The notes beneath the pieces are model-generated. The model ran no database searches. It was given only the letters and a program-made list of their open reading frames with translations, and had not been told where the DNA came from. Positions 22,401 to 37,950 of a stretch of 64,000 nt of DNA are shown in pieces. Each line of letters opens with the position of its first letter. Position 1 is the first letter of the stretch. The stretch is from Odiellus spinosus (Eukaryota; Arthropoda; Arachnida; Opiliones; Phalangiidae), in assembly GCA_963920705.1 (NCBI GenBank), contig OY987230.1, forward strand, positions 19,617,320 to 19,681,319. Direction: 5' to 3'. A program made the translations under genes and the position numbers.

Positions 22401-25400
22401 AAAATCACAATTTAGGATGATAACAAGATGGTCAAGCCCATAAGTATAGCCAAACCTCCGTGTCACCCCTACCGTGTCACCCCTACCTTGTCACCCCAGT
22501 ATTATTAATATTAGAAATACATTATCAATAATAATAATAAAATCACAATTTAGGATGATAACAAGATGGTCAAGCCCATAATATAGCCAAACCTCCGTGT
22601 CACCCCTACCGTGTCACCCCAGTAATATTAATATTAGAAATACATTATCAATAATAATAATAAAATCACAATTTAAGGTGCTAACAAGATGGTCGAGCCC
22701 ATAAGTATAGCCAAACCTCCGTGTCACCCCTACCGTGTCACCCCAGTATTATTAATATTAGAAATACATTATCAATAATAATAATAAAATCACTATTTAG
22801 GATGATAACAAGATGGGCAAGCCCATAAGTATAGCCAAACCTCCGTGTCACCCCTACCTTGTCACCCCTACCGTGTCACCCCAGTAATATTAATATTATG
22901 CATAGCCAAACCTCCGTGTCACCCCTACCGTGTCACCCCTACCTTGTCACCCCTACCGTGTCACCCCAGTATTATTAATATTACAAATACATTATCAATA
23001 ATAATAATAAAATCACAATTTAAGGTGCTAACAAGATGGGCAAGCCCATAAGTATAGCCAAACCTCCTTGTCACCCCTACCGTGTCACCCCAGTAATATT
23101 AATATTAGGTATAGCCAAACCTCCGTGTCACCCCTACCTTGTCACCCCTACCGTGTCACCCCAGTAATATTAATATTAGGTATAGCCAAACCTCCGTGTC
23201 ACCCCTACCGTGTCACCCAAGTAATATTAATATTAGAAATACATTATCAATAATAATAATAAAATCACTATTTAGGATTATAACAAGATGGTCAAGCCCA
23301 TAAGTATAGCCAAACCTCCGTGTCACCCCTACCGTGTCACCCCTACCTTGTCACCCCAGTAATATTAATATTAGAAATACATTATCAATAATAATAATAA
23401 AATCACAATTTAAGGTGCTAACAAGATGGGCAAGCCCATAAGTATAGCCAAACCTCCGTGTCACCCCTACCGTGTCACCCCTACCTTGTCACCCCAGTAA
23501 TATTAATATTAGAAATACATTATCAATAATAATAATAAAATCACAATTTAAGGTGCTAACAAGATGGGCAAGCCCATAAGTATAGCCAAACCTCCGTGTC
23601 ACCCCTACCGTGTCACCCCTACCTTGTCACCCCTACCGTGTCACCCCTACCGTGTCACCCCTACTTTGTCACCCCAGTATTATTAATATTAGAAATACAT
23701 TATCAATAATAATAATAAAATCACAGTTTAAGGTGCCTACAAGATGGTCAAGCCCATAAATATAGCCAAAACCTCCGTGTCACCCCTACCTTGTCACCCC
23801 AGTAATATTAATATTATGTATAGCCAAACCTCCGTGTCACCCCTACCGTGTCACCCCTACCTTGTCACCCCAGTATTATTAATATTAGAAATACATTATC
23901 AATAATAATAATAAAATCACAATTTAGGATGATAACAAGATGGTCAAGCCCATAATATAGCCAAATCTCCGTGTCACCCCTACCGTGTCACCCCAGTAAT
24001 ATTAATATTAGAAATACATTATCAATAATAATAATAAAATCACAATTTAAGGTGCTAACAAGATGGTCAAGCCCATAAGTATAGCCAAACCTCCGTGTCA
24101 CCCCTACCGTGTCACCCCTACCGTGTCACCCCTACCTTGTCACCCCTACCGTGTCACCCCTACCGTGTCACCCCTACTTTGTCACCCCTACCGTGTCACC
24201 CCAGTATTATTAATATTAGAAATACATTATCAATAATAATAATAAAATCACAATTTAAGGTGCTAACAAGATGGGCAAGCCCATAAGTATAGCCAAACCT
24301 CCGTGTCACCCCTACTGTGTCACCCCTACCTTGTCACCCCTACCGTGTCACCCCTACCTTGTCACCCCTACCGTGTCACCCCAGTAATATTAATATTATG
24401 TATAGCCAAACCTCCGTGTCACCCCTACCGTGTCACCCCTACCGTGTCACCCCTACCTTGTCACCCCTACCGTGTCACCCCTACCTTGTCACCCCTACCG
24501 TGTCACCCCAGTAATATTAATATTATGTATAGCCAAACCTCTTTGTCATCCCTACCTTGTCAACCCAGTATTATTAATATTAGAAATACATTATCAATAA
24601 TAATAATAAAATCACAATTTAGGATTATAACAAGATGGTCAAGCCCATAAGTATAGCCAAACCTCCGTGTCACCCCTACCGTGTCACCCCTACCTTGTCA
24701 CCCCAGTAATATTAATATTATGTATAGCCAAACCTCCGTGTCACCCCTACCTTGTCACCCTACCGTGTCACCCCTGTATTATTAATATTAGAAATACATT
24801 ATCAATAATAATAATAAAATCACAATTTAAGATGATAACAAGATGGTGAAGCCCATAAGTATAGCCAAACCTCCGTGTCACCCCTACCGTGTCACCCCAG
24901 TATTATTAATATTAGAAATACATTATCAATAATAATAATAAAATCACAATTTAAGGTGCTAACAAGATGGTCAAGCCCATAAGTATAGCCAAACCTCCGT
25001 GTCACCCCTACCGTGTCACCCCTACCGTGTCACCCCTACCTTGTCACCCCTACCGTGTCACCCCTACCGTGTCACCCCTACCGTGTCACCCCTACTTTGT
25101 CACCCCTACCGTGTCACCCCAGTATTATTAATATTAGAAATACATTATCAATAATAATAATAAAATCACAATTTAAGGTGCTAACAAGATGGGCAAGCCC
25201 AAAAGTATAGCCAAACCTCCGTGTCACCCCTACCGTGTCACCCCTACCTTGTCACCCCTACCGTGTCACCCCTACCTTGTCACCCCTACCGTGTCACCCC
25301 AGTAATATTAATATTATGTATAGCCAAACCTCCGTGTCACCCCTACCGTGTCACCCCTACCTTGTCACCCCTACCGTGTCACCCCTACCTTGTCACCCCT

Positions 25401-26330
25401 ACCGTGTCACCCCAGTAATATTAATATTATGTATAGCCAAACCTCTTTGTCACCCCTACCTTGTCAACCCAGTATTATTAATATTAGAAATACATTATCA
25501 ATAATATTAATAAAATCACAATTTAGGATGATAACAAGATGGTCAAGCCCATAAGTATAGCCAAACCTCCGTGTCACCCCTACCGTGTCACCCCAGTAAT
25601 ATTAATATTAGAAATACATTATCAATAATAATAATAAAATCACAATTTAGGATGATAACAAGATTGTCAAGCCCATAAGTATAGCCAAACCTCCGTGTCA
25701 CCCCTACCGTGTCACCCCTACCTTGTCACCCCAGTATTATAAATATTAGAAATACATTATCAATAATAATAATAAAATCACAATTTAGGATTATAACAAG
25801 ATGGTCAAGCCCATAAGTATAGCCAAACCTCCGTGTCACCCCTACCGTGTCACCCCTACCTTGTCACCCCAGTAATATTAATATTATGTATAGCCAAACC
25901 TCCGTGTCACCCCTACCTTGTCACCCTACCGTGTCACCCCTGTATTATTAATATTAGAAATACATTATCAATAATAATAATAAAATCACAATTTAAGATG
26001 ATAACAAGATGGTGAAGCCCATAAGTATAGCCAAACCTCCGTGTCACCCCTACCGTGTCACCCCAGTATTATTAATATTAGAAATACATTATCAATAATA
26101 ATAATAAAATCACAATTTAAGGTGCTAACAAGATGGTCAAGCCCATAAGTATAGCCAAACCTCCGTGTCACCCCTACCGTGTCACCCCTACCGTGTCACC
26201 CCTACCTTGTCACCCCTACCGTGTCACCCCTACCGTGTCACCCCTACCGTGTCACCCCTACTTTGTCACCCCTACCGTGTCACCCCAGTATTATTAATAT
26301 TAGAAATACATTATCAATAATAATAATAAA
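16500..26330 (+). repeat. Higher-order block copy 1 (~9.75 kb)
   Basis: This block reappears 9747 bp downstream. Private variants appear at the same offset in both: AATTTTAGAAATACTTTATC at about 16992 and 26739, GTCAAGCGCATAAG at 17196 and 26943, the duplicated TCAATAATCAATAAT at 20329 and 30076, and CACGATAGTCAAG at 21661 and 31408. The boundaries are approximate because both ends lie inside the same satellite. Confidence 0.85.
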
Positions 26331-26900
26331 ATCACAATTTAAGGTGCTAACAAGATGGGCAAGCCCAAAAGTATAGCCAAACCTCCGTGTCACCCCTACC
26401 GTGTCACCCCTACCTTGTCACCCCTACCGTGTCACCCCTACCTTGTCACCCCTACCGTGTCACCCCAGTAATATTAATATTATGTATAGCCAAACCTCCG
26501 TGTCACCCCTACCGTGTCACCCCTACCTTGTCACCCCTACCGTGTCACCCCAGTAATATTAATATTATGTATAGCCAAACCTCTTTGTCACCCCTACCTT
26601 GTCAACCCAGTATTATTAATATTAGAAATACATTATCAATAATAATAATAAAATCACAATTTAGGATGATAACAAGATGGTCAAGCCCATAAGTATAGCC
26701 AAACCTCCGTGTCACCCCTACCGTGTCACCCCAGTAATATTAATTTTAGAAATACTTTATCAATAATAATAATAAAATCACAATTTAGGATGATAACAAG
26801 ATGGTGAAGCCCATAAGTATAGCCAAACCTCCGTGTCACCCCTACCGTGTCACCCCTACCTTGTCACCCCAGTATTATAAATATTAGAAATACATTATCA
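24570..26900 (+). repeat. Tandem 1166-bp higher-order duplication
   Basis: Two successive copies with offset 1166 (for example 24667/25833, 25013/26179 and 25221/26387), sharing the private variant CACCCCTGTATTATT. The same pair recurs in block 2 at 34372/35538 and 34926/36092, so this duplication is older than the 9.7-kb one. Confidence 0.8.
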
Positions 26901-29900
26901 ATAATAATAATAAAATCACAATTTAGGATTATAACAAGATGGTCAAGCGCATAAGTATAGCCAAACCTCCGTGTCACCCCTACCGTGTCACCCCAGTAAT
27001 ATTAATATTAGAAATACATTATCAATAATAATAATAATAAAATCACAATTTAGGATGATAACAAGATGGTCAAGCCCATAAGTATAGCCAAACCTCCGTG
27101 TCACCCCTACCGTGTCACCCCAGTATTATTAATATTAGAAATACATTATCAATAATAATAATAAAATCACAATTTAAGGTGCTAACAAGATGGTCAAGCC
27201 CATAAGTATAGCCAAACCTCCGTGTCACCCCTACCGTGTCACCCCTACCTTGTCACCCCTACCGTGTCACCCCTACCGTGTCACCCCTACTTTGTCACCC
27301 CTACCGTGTCACCCCAGTATTATTAATATTAGAAATACATTATCAATAATAATAATAAATTCACAATTTAAGGTGCTAACAAGATGGGCCCATAAGTATA
27401 GCCAAACCTCCGTGTCACCCCTACCGTGTCACCCCTACCTTGTCACCCCTACCGTGTCACCCCAGTAATATTAATATTATGTATAGCCAAACCTCCGTGT
27501 CACCCCTACCGTGTCACCCCTACCTTGTCACCCCTACCGTGTCACCCCTACCTTGTCACCCCTACCGTGTCACCCCAGTAATATTAATATTATGTATAGC
27601 CAAACCTCTTTGTCACCCCTACCTTGTCAACCCAGTATTATTAATATTAGAAATACATTATCAATAATAATAATAAAATCACAATTTAGGATGATAACAA
27701 GATGGTCAAGCCCATAAGTTTAGCCAAACCTCCGTGTCACCCCTACCGTGTCACCAAAGTAATATTAATATTAGAAATACATTATCAATAATAATAATAA
27801 AATCACAATTTAGGATGATAACAAGATGGTCAAGCCCATAAGTATAGCCAAACCTCCGTGTCACCCCTACCGTGTCACCCCTACCTTGTCACCCCAGTAT
27901 TATAAATATTAGAAATACATTATCAATAATAATAATAAAATCACAATTTAGGATTATAACAAGATGGTCAAGCCCATAAGTATAGCCAAACCTCCGTGTC
28001 ACCCCTACCGTGTCACCCCTACCTTGTCACCCCAGTAATATTAATATTATGTATAGCCAAACCTCCGTGTCACCCCTACCTTGTCACCCTACCGTGTCAC
28101 CCCAGTATTATTAATATTAGAAATACATTATCAATAATAATAATAAAATCACAATTTAAGATGATAACAAGATGGTGAAGCCCATAAGTATAGCCAAACC
28201 CCGTGTCACCCCTACCGTGTCACCCCTACCTTGTCACCCCTACCGTGTCACCCCTACCTTGTCACCCCTACCGTGTCACCCCTACCTTGTCACCCCTACC
28301 GTGTCACCCCTACCTTGTCACCCCTACCGTGTCACCCCTACCTTGTCACCCCAGTAATATTAATATTATGTATAGCCAAACCTCCGTGTCACCCCTACCT
28401 TGTCACCCTACCGTGTCACCCCAGTATTATTAATATTAGAAATACATTATCAATAATAATAATAAAATCACAATTTAAGGTGCTAACAAGATGGTCAAGC
28501 CCATAAGTATAGCCAAACCTCCGTGTCACCCCTACCGTGTCACCCCTACCTTGTCACCCCTACCGTGTCACCCCTACCGTGTCACCCCTACCGTGTCACC
28601 CCTACTTTGTCACCCCTACCGTGTCACCCCAGTATTATTAATATTAGAAATACATTATCAATAATAATAATAAAATCACAATTTAAGGTGCTAACAAGAT
28701 GGGCAAGCCCATAAGTATAGCCAAACCTCCGTGTCACCCCTACCGTGTCACCCCTACCTTGTCACCCCTACCGTGTCACCCCTACCTTGTCACCCCTACC
28801 GTGTCACCCCTACCTTGTCACCCCTACCGTGTCACCCCAGTAATATTAATATTATGTATAGCCAAACCTCCGTGTCACCCCTACCGTGTCACCCCTACCT
28901 TGTCACCCCTACCGTGTCACCCCTACCTTGTCACCCCTACCGTGTCACCCCAGTAATATTAATATTATGTATAGCCAAACCTCTTTGTCACCCCTACCTT
29001 GTCAACCCAGTATTATTAATATTAGAAATACATTATCAATAATAATAATAAAATCACAATTTAGGATGATAACAAGATGGTCAAGCCCATAAGTATAGCC
29101 AAACCTCCGTGTCACCCCTACCGTGTCACCCCAGTAATATTAATATTAGAAATACATTATCAATAATAATAATAATAAAATCACAATTTAGGATGATAAC
29201 AAGATGGTCAAGCCCATAAGTATAGCCAAACCTCCGTGTCACCCCTACCGTGTCACCCCTACCTTGTCACCCCAGTATTATAAATATTAGAAATACATTA
29301 TCAATAATAATAATAAAATCACAATTTAGGATTATAACAAGATGGTCAAGCCCATAAGTATAGCCAAACCTCCGTGTCACCCCTACCTTGTCACCCCAGT
29401 AATATTAATATTAGAAATACATTATCAATAATAATAATAAAATCACAATTTAGGATGATAACAAGATGGTCAAGCCCATAAGTATAGCCAAACCTCCGTG
29501 TCACCCCTACCGTGTCACCCCTACCTTGTCACCCCAGTATTATAAATATTAGAAATACATTATCAATAATAATAATAAAATCACAATTTAGGATTATAAC
29601 AAGATGGTCAAGCCCATAAGTATAGCCAAACCTCCGTGTCACCCCTACCGTGTCAGCCCTACCTTGTCACCCCAGTAATATTAATATTAGAAATACATTA
29701 TCAATAATAATAATAAAATCACAATTTAAGGTGCTAACAAGATGGGCAAGCCCATAAGTATAGCCAAACCTCCGTGTCACCCCTACCGTGTCACCCCTAC
29801 CTTGTCACCCCTACCGTGTCACCTCTACCGTGTCACCCCTACTTTGTCACCCCAGTATTATTAATATTAGAAATACATTATCAATAATAATAATAAAATC

Positions 29901-32900
29901 ACAGTTTAAGGTGCCTACAAGATGGTCAAGCCCATAAGTATAGCCAAACCTCCGTGTCACCCCTACCTTGTCACCCCAGTAATATTAATATTATGTATAG
30001 CCAAACCTCCGTGTCACCCCTACCGTGTCACCCCTACCTTGTCACCCCAGTATTATTAATATTAGAAATACATTATCAATAATCAATAATAATAATAAAA
30101 TCACAATTTAGGATGATAACAAGATGGTCAAGCCCATAATATAGCCAAACCTCCGTGTCACCCCTACCATGTCACCCCAGAAATATTAATATTAGAAATA
30201 CATTATCAATAATAATAATAAAATCACAATTTAGGATGATAACAAGATGGTTAAGCCCATAAGTATAGCCAAACCTCCGTGTCACCCCTACCGTGTCACC
30301 CCAGTATAATTAATATTAGAAATACATTATCAATAATAATAATAAAATCACAATTTAAGATGATAACAAGATGGTGAAGCCCATAAGTATAGCCAAACCT
30401 CCGTGTCACCCCTACCGTGTCACCCCAGTATTATTAATATTAGAAATACATTATCAATAATAATAATAAAATCACAATTTAAGGTGCTAACAAGATGGTC
30501 AAGCCCATAAGTATAGCCAAACCTCCGTGTCACCCCTACCGTGTCACCCCTACCGTGTCACCCCTACCTTGTCACCCCTACCGTGTCACCCCTACTTTGT
30601 CACCCCTACCGTGTCACCCCAGTATTATTAATATTAGAAATACATTATCAATAATAATAATAAAATCACAATTTAAGGTGCTAACAAGATGGGCAAGCCC
30701 ATAAGTATAGCCAAACCTCCGTGTCACCCCTACCGTGTCACCCCTACCTTGTCACCCCTACCGTGTCACCCCTACCTTGTCACCCCTACCGTGTCACCCC
30801 AGTAATATTAATATTATGTATAGCCAAACCTCCGTGTCACCCCTACCGTGTCACCCCTACCTTGTCACCCCTACCGTGTCACCCCAGTAATATTAATATT
30901 ATGTATAGCCAAACCTCTTTGTCACCCCTACCTTGTCAACCCAGTATTATTAATATTAGAAATACATTATCAATAATAATAATAAAATCACAATTTAGGA
31001 TGATAACAAGATGGTCAAGCCCATAAGTATAGCCAAACCTCCGTGTCACCCCTACCGTGTCACCCCTACCTTGTCACCCCAGTATTATAAATATTAGAAA
31101 TACATTATCAATAATAATAATAAAATCACAATTTAGGATTATAACAAGATGGTCAAGCCCATAAGTATAGCCAAACCTCCGTGTCACCCCTACCGTGTCA
31201 CCCCTACCTTGTCACCCCAGTAATATTAATATTAGAAATACATTATCAATAATAATAATAAAATCACTATTTAGGATGATAACAAGATGGTCAAGCCCAT
31301 AAGTATAGCCAAACCTCCGTGTCACCCCTACCTTGTCACCCCAGTATTATAAATATTAGAAATACATTATCAATAATAATAATAAAATCACAATTTAGGA
31401 TTATAACACGATAGTCAAGCCCATAAGTATAGCCAAACCTCCGTGTCACCCCTACCTTGTCACCCCAGTAATATTAATATTATGTATAGCCAAACCTCCG
31501 TGTCACCCCTACCTTGTCACCCTACCGTGTCACCCCAGTATTATTAATATTAGAAATACATTATCAATAATAATAATAAAATCACAATTTAAGATGATAA
31601 CAAGATGGTGAAGCCCATAAGTATAGCCAAACCTCCGTGTCACCCCTACCGTGTCACCCCAGTATTATTAATATTAGAAATACATTATCAATAATAATAA
31701 TAAAATCACAATTTAAGGTGCTAACAAGATGGTCAAGCCCATAAGTATAGCCAAACCTCCGTGTCATCCCTACCGTGTCACCCCTACCTTGTCACCCCTA
31801 CCGTGTCACCCCTACCTTGTCACCCCTACCGTGTCACCCCAGTAATATTAATATTATGTATAGCCAAACCTCCGTGTCACCCCTACCGTGTCACCCCTAC
31901 CTTGTCACCCCTACCGTGTCACCCCAGTAATATTAATATTATGTATAGCCAAACCTCTTTGTCACCCCTACCTTGTCAACCCAGTATTATTAATATTAGA
32001 AATACATTATCAATAATAATAATAAAATCACAATTTAGGATGATAACAAAATGGTCAAGCCCATAAGTATAGCCAAACCTCCGTGTCACCCCTACCGTGT
32101 CACCCCAGTAATATTAATATTAGAAATACATTAGCAATAATAATAATAAAATCACAATTTAGGATGATAACAAGATGGTCAAGCCCATAAGTATAGCCAA
32201 ACCTCCGTGTCACCCCTACCGTGTCACCCCTACCTTGTCACCCCAGTATTATTAATATTAGAAATACATTATCAATAATAATAATAAAATCACAATTTAG
32301 GATGATAACAAGATGGTCAAGCCCATAATATAGCCAAACCTCCGTGTCACCCCTACCGTGTCACCCCAGTAATATTAATATTAGAAATACATTATCAATA
32401 ATAATAATAAAATCACAATTTAAGGTGCTAACAAGATGGTCGAGCCCATAAGTATAGCCAAACCTCCGTGTCACCCCTACCGTGTCACCCCAGTATTATT
32501 AATATTAGAAATACATTATCAATAATAATAATAAAATCACTATTTAGGATGATAACAAGATGGGCAAGCCCATAAGTATAGCCAAACCTCCGTGTCACCC
32601 CTACCTTGTCACCCCTACCGTGTCACCCCAGTAATATTAATATTATGCATAGCCAAACCTCCGTGTCACCCCTACCGTGTCACCCCTACCTTGTCACCCC
32701 TACCGTGTCACCCCAGTATTATTAATATTACAAATACATTATCAATAATAATAATAAAATCACAATTTAAGGTGCTAACAAGATGGGCAAGCCCATAAGT
32801 ATAGCCAAACCTCCTTGTCACCCCTACCGTGTCACCCCAGTAATATTAATATTAGGTATAGCCAAACCTCCGTGTCACCCCTACCTTGTCACCCCTACCG

Positions 32901-35900
32901 TGTCACCCCAGTAATATTAATATTAGGTATAGCCAAACCTCCGTGTCACCCCTACCGTGTCACCCAAGTAATATTAATATTAGAAATACATTATCAATAA
33001 TAATAATAAAATCACTATTTAGGATTATAACAAGATGGTCAAGCCCATAAGTATAGCCAAACCTCCGTGTCACCCCTACCGTGTCACCCCTACCTTGTCA
33101 CCCCAGTAATATTAATATTAGAAATACATTATCAATAATAATAATAAAATCACAATTTAAGGTGCTAACAAGATGGGCAAGCCCATTAGTATAGCCAAAC
33201 CTCCGTGTCACCCCTACCGTGTCACCCCTACCTTGTCACCCCAGTAATATTAATATTAGAAATACATTATCAATAATAATAATAAAATCACAATTTAAGG
33301 TGCTAACAAGATGGGCAAGCCCATAAGTATAGCCAAACCTCCGTGTCACCCCTACCGTGTCACCCCTACCTTGTCACCCCTACCGTGTCACCCCTACCGT
33401 GTCACCCCTACTTTGTCACCCCAGTATTATTAATATTAGAAATACATTATCAATAATAATAATAAAATCACAGTTTAAGGTGCCTACAAGATGGTCAAGC
33501 CCATAAATATAGCCAAAACCTCCGTGTCACCCCTACCTTGTCACCCCAGTAATATTAATATTATGTATAGCCAAACCTCCGTGTCACCCCTACCGTGTCA
33601 CCCCTGCCTTGTCACCCCAGTATTATTAATATTAGAAATACATTATCAATAATAATAATAAAATCACAATTTAGGATGATAACAAGATGGTCAAGCCCAT
33701 AATATAGCCAAATCTCCGTGTCACCCCTACCGTGTCACCCCAGTAATATTAATATTAGAAATACATTATCAATAATAATAATAAAATCACAATTTAAGGT
33801 GCTAACAAGATGGGCAAGCCCATAAGTATAGCCAAACCTCCGTGTCACCCCTACCGTGTCACCCCTACCGTGTCACCCCTACCTTGTCACCCCTACCGTG
33901 TCACCCCTACCGTGTCACCCCTACTTTGTCACCCCTACCGTGTCACCCCAGTATTATTAATATTAGAAATACATTATCAATAATAATAATAAAATCACAA
34001 TTTAAGGTGCTAACAAGATGGGCAAGCCCATAAGTATAGCCAAACCTCCGTGTCACCCCTACTGTGTCACCCCTACCTTGTCACCCCTACCGTGTCACCC
34101 CTACCTTGTCACCCCTACCGTGTCACCCCAGTAATATTAATATTATGTATAGCCAAACCTCCGTGTCACCCCTACCGTGTCACCCCTACCTTGTCACCCC
34201 TACCGTGTCACCCCAGTAATATTAATATTATGTATAGCCAAACCTCTTTGTCATCCCTACCTTGTCAACCCAGTATTATTAATATTAGAAATACATTATC
34301 AATAATAATAATAAAATCACAATTTAGGATTATAACAAGATGGTCAAGCCCATAAGTATAGCCAAACCTCCGTGTCACCCCTACCGTGTCACCCCTACCT
34401 TGTCACCCCAGTAATATTAATATTATGTATAGCCAAACCTCCGTGTCACCCCTACCTTGTCACCCTACCGTGTCACCCCTGTATTATTAATATTAGAAAT
34501 ACATTATCAATAATAATAATAAAATCACAATTTAAGATGATAACAAGATGGTGAAGCCCATAAGTATAGCCAAACCTCCGTGTCACCCCTACCGTGTCAC
34601 CCCAGTATTATTAATATTAGAAATACATTATCAATAATAATAATAAAATCACAATTTAAGGTGCTAACAAGATGGTCAAGCCCATAAGTATAGCCAAACC
34701 TCCGTGTCACCCCTACCGTGTCACCCCTACCGTGTCACCCCTACCTTGTCACCCCTACCGTGTCACCCCTACCGTGTCACCCCTACCGTGTCACCCCTAC
34801 TTTGTCACCCCTACCGTGTCACCCCAGTATTATTAATATTAGAAATACATTATCAATAATAATAATAAAATCACAATTTAAGGTGCTAACAAGATGGGCA
34901 AGCCCAAAAGTATAGCCAAACCTCCGTGTCACCCCTACCGTGTCACCCCTACCTTGTCACCCCTACCGTGTCACCCCTACCTTGTCACCCCTACCGTGTC
35001 ACCCCAGTAATATTAATATTATGTATAGCCAAACCTCCGTGTCACCCCTACCGTGTCACCCCTACCTTGTCACCCCTACCGTGTCACCCCTACCTTGTCA
35101 CCCCTACCGTGTCACCCCAGTAATATTAATATTATGTATAGCCAAACCTCTTTGTCACCCCTACCTTGTCAACCCAGTATTATTAATATTAGAAATACAT
35201 TATCAATAATAATAATAAAATCACAATTTAGGATGATAACAAGATGGTCAAGCCCATAAGTATAGCCAAACCTCCGTGTCACCCCTACCGTGTCACCCCA
35301 GTAATATTAATATTAGAAATACATTATCAATAATAATAATAAAATCACAATTTAGGATGATAACAAGATTGTCAAGCCCATAAGTATAGCCAAACCTCCG
35401 TGTCACCCCTACCGTGTCACCCCTACCTTGTCACCCCAGTATTATAAATATTAGAAATACATTATCAATAATAATAATAAAATCACAATTTAGGATTATA
35501 ACAAGATGGTCAAGCCCATAAGTATAGCCAAACCTCCGTGTCACCCCTACCGTGTCACCCCTACCTTGTCACCCCAGTAATATTAATATTATGTATAGCC
35601 AAACCTCCGTGTCACCCCTACCTTGTCACCCTACCGTGTCACCCCTGTATTATTAATATTAGAAATACATTATCAATAATAATAATAAAATCACAATTTA
35701 AGATGATAACAAGATGGTGAAGCCCATAAGTATAGCCAAACCTCCGTGTCACCCCTACCGTGTCACCCCAGTATTATTAATATTAGAAATACATTATCAA
35801 TAATAATAATAAAATCACAATTTAAGGTGCTAACAAGATGGTCAAGCCCATAAGTATAGCCAAACCTCCGTGTCACCCCTACCGTGTCACCCCTACCGTG

Positions 35901-36080
35901 TCACCCCTACCTTGTCACCCCTACCGTGTCACCCCTACCGTGTCACCCCTACCGTGTCACCCCTACTTTGTCACCCCTACCGTGTCACCCCAGTATTATT
36001 AATATTAGAAATACATTATCAATAATAATAATAAAATCACAATTTAAGGTGCTAACAAGATGGGCAAGCCCAAAAGTATA
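26330..36080 (+). repeat. Higher-order block copy 2 (~9.7 kb)
   Basis: Tandem partner of the block starting near 16.5 kb. Differences seen are a few point changes and length steps of exactly 14 or 42 bp. A 14-bp unit is lost near 31443. One is gained near 32090, restoring the 9747 offset. A 42-bp loss near 34190 changes the offset to 9705 for the rest of the block. This suggests a very recent duplication, or an assembly duplication. Confidence 0.82.
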
Positions 36081-36149
36081 GCCAAACCTCCGTGTCACCC
36101 CTACCGTGTCACCCCTACCTTGTCACCCCTACCGTGTCACCCCTACCTT

Positions 36150-37950
36150 GTCACCCCTACCGTGTCACCCCAGTAATATTAATATTATGTATAGCCAAAC
36201 CTCCGTGTCACCCCTACCGTGTCACCCCTACCTTGTCACCCCTACCGTGTCACCCCTACCTTGTCACCCCTACCGTGTCACCCCAGTAATATTAATATTA
36301 TGTATAGCCAAACCTCTTTGTCACCCCTACCTTGTCAACCCAGTATTATTAATATTAGAAATACATTATCAATAATAATAATAAAATCACAATTTAGGAT
36401 GATAACAAGATGGTCAAGCCCATAAGTATAGCCAAACCTCCGTGTCACCCCTACCGTGTCACCCCAGTAATATTAATATTAGAAATACATTATCAATAAT
36501 AATAATAAAATCACAATTTAGGATGATAACAAGATGGTCAAGCCCATAAGTATAGCCAAACCTCCGTGTCACCCCTACCGTGTCACCCCTACCTTGTCAC
36601 CCCAGTATTATAAATATTAGAAATACATTATCAATAATAATAATAAAATCACAATTTAGGATTATAACAAGATGGTCAAGCCCATAAGTATAGCCAAACC
36701 TCCGTGTCACCCCTACCGTGTCACCCCTACCTTGTCACCCCAGTAATATTAATATTAGAAATACATTATCAATAATAATAATAAAATCACAATTTAGGAT
36801 GATAACAAGATGGTCAAGCCCATAAGTATAGCCAAACCTCCGTGTCACCCCTACCGTGTCACCCCTACCTTGTCACCCCAGTAATATTAATATTATGTAT
36901 AGCCAAACCTCCGTGTCACCCCTACCTTGTCACCCTACCGTGTCACCCCAGTATTATTAATATTAGAATTACATTATCAATAATAATAATAAAATCACAA
37001 TTTAAGATGATAACAAGATGGTGAAGCCCATAAGTATAGCCAAACCTCCGTGTCACCCCTACCGTGTCACCCCAGTAATATTAATATTATGTATAGCCAA
37101 ACCTCCGTGTCACCCCTACCGTGTCACCCCTACCTTGTCACCCCTACCGTGTCACCCCTACCTTGTCACCCCTACCGTGTCACCCCAGTAATATTAATAT
37201 TATGTATAGCCAAACCTCTTTGTCACCCCTACCTTGTCAACCCAGTATTATTAATATTAGAAATACATTATCAATAATAATAATAAAATCACAATTTAGG
37301 ATGATAACAAGATGGTCAAGCCCATAAGTATAGCCAAACCTCCGTGTCACCCGTACCGTGTCACCCCAGTAATATTAATATTAGAAATACATTATCAATA
37401 ATAATAATAAAATCACAATTTAGGATGATAACAAGATGGTCAAGCCCATAAGTATAGCCAAACCTCCGTGTCACCCCTACCGTGTCACCCCTACCTTGTC
37501 ACCCCAGTATTATAAATATTAGAAATACATTATCAATAATAATAATAAAATCACAATTTAGGATTATAACAAGATGGGCAAGCCCATAAGTATAGCCAAA
37601 CCTCCGTGTCACCCCTACCGTGTCACCCCTACCTTGTCACCCCAGTAATATTAATATTAGAAATACATTATCAATAATAATAATAAAATCACAATTTAGG
37701 ATGATAACAAGATGGTCAAGCCCATAAGTATAGCCAAACCTCCGTGTCACCCCTACCGTGTCACCCCTACCTTGTCACCCCAGTAATATTAATATTATGT
37801 ATAGCCAAACCTCCGTGTCACCCCTACCTTGTCACCCTACCGTGTCACCCCAGTATTATTAATATTAGAATTACATTATCAATAATAATAATAAAATCAC
37901 AATTTAAGATGATAACAAGATGGTGAAGCCCATAAGTATAGCCAAACCTC
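36150..37950 (+). repeat. Tandem 902-bp higher-order duplication
   Basis: Two successive copies with offset 902 (36219/37121 and 36842/37744). Both carry the rare variant TTAGAATTACATTATC (about 36960 and 37862), which I do not see elsewhere in the array. Confidence 0.8.
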
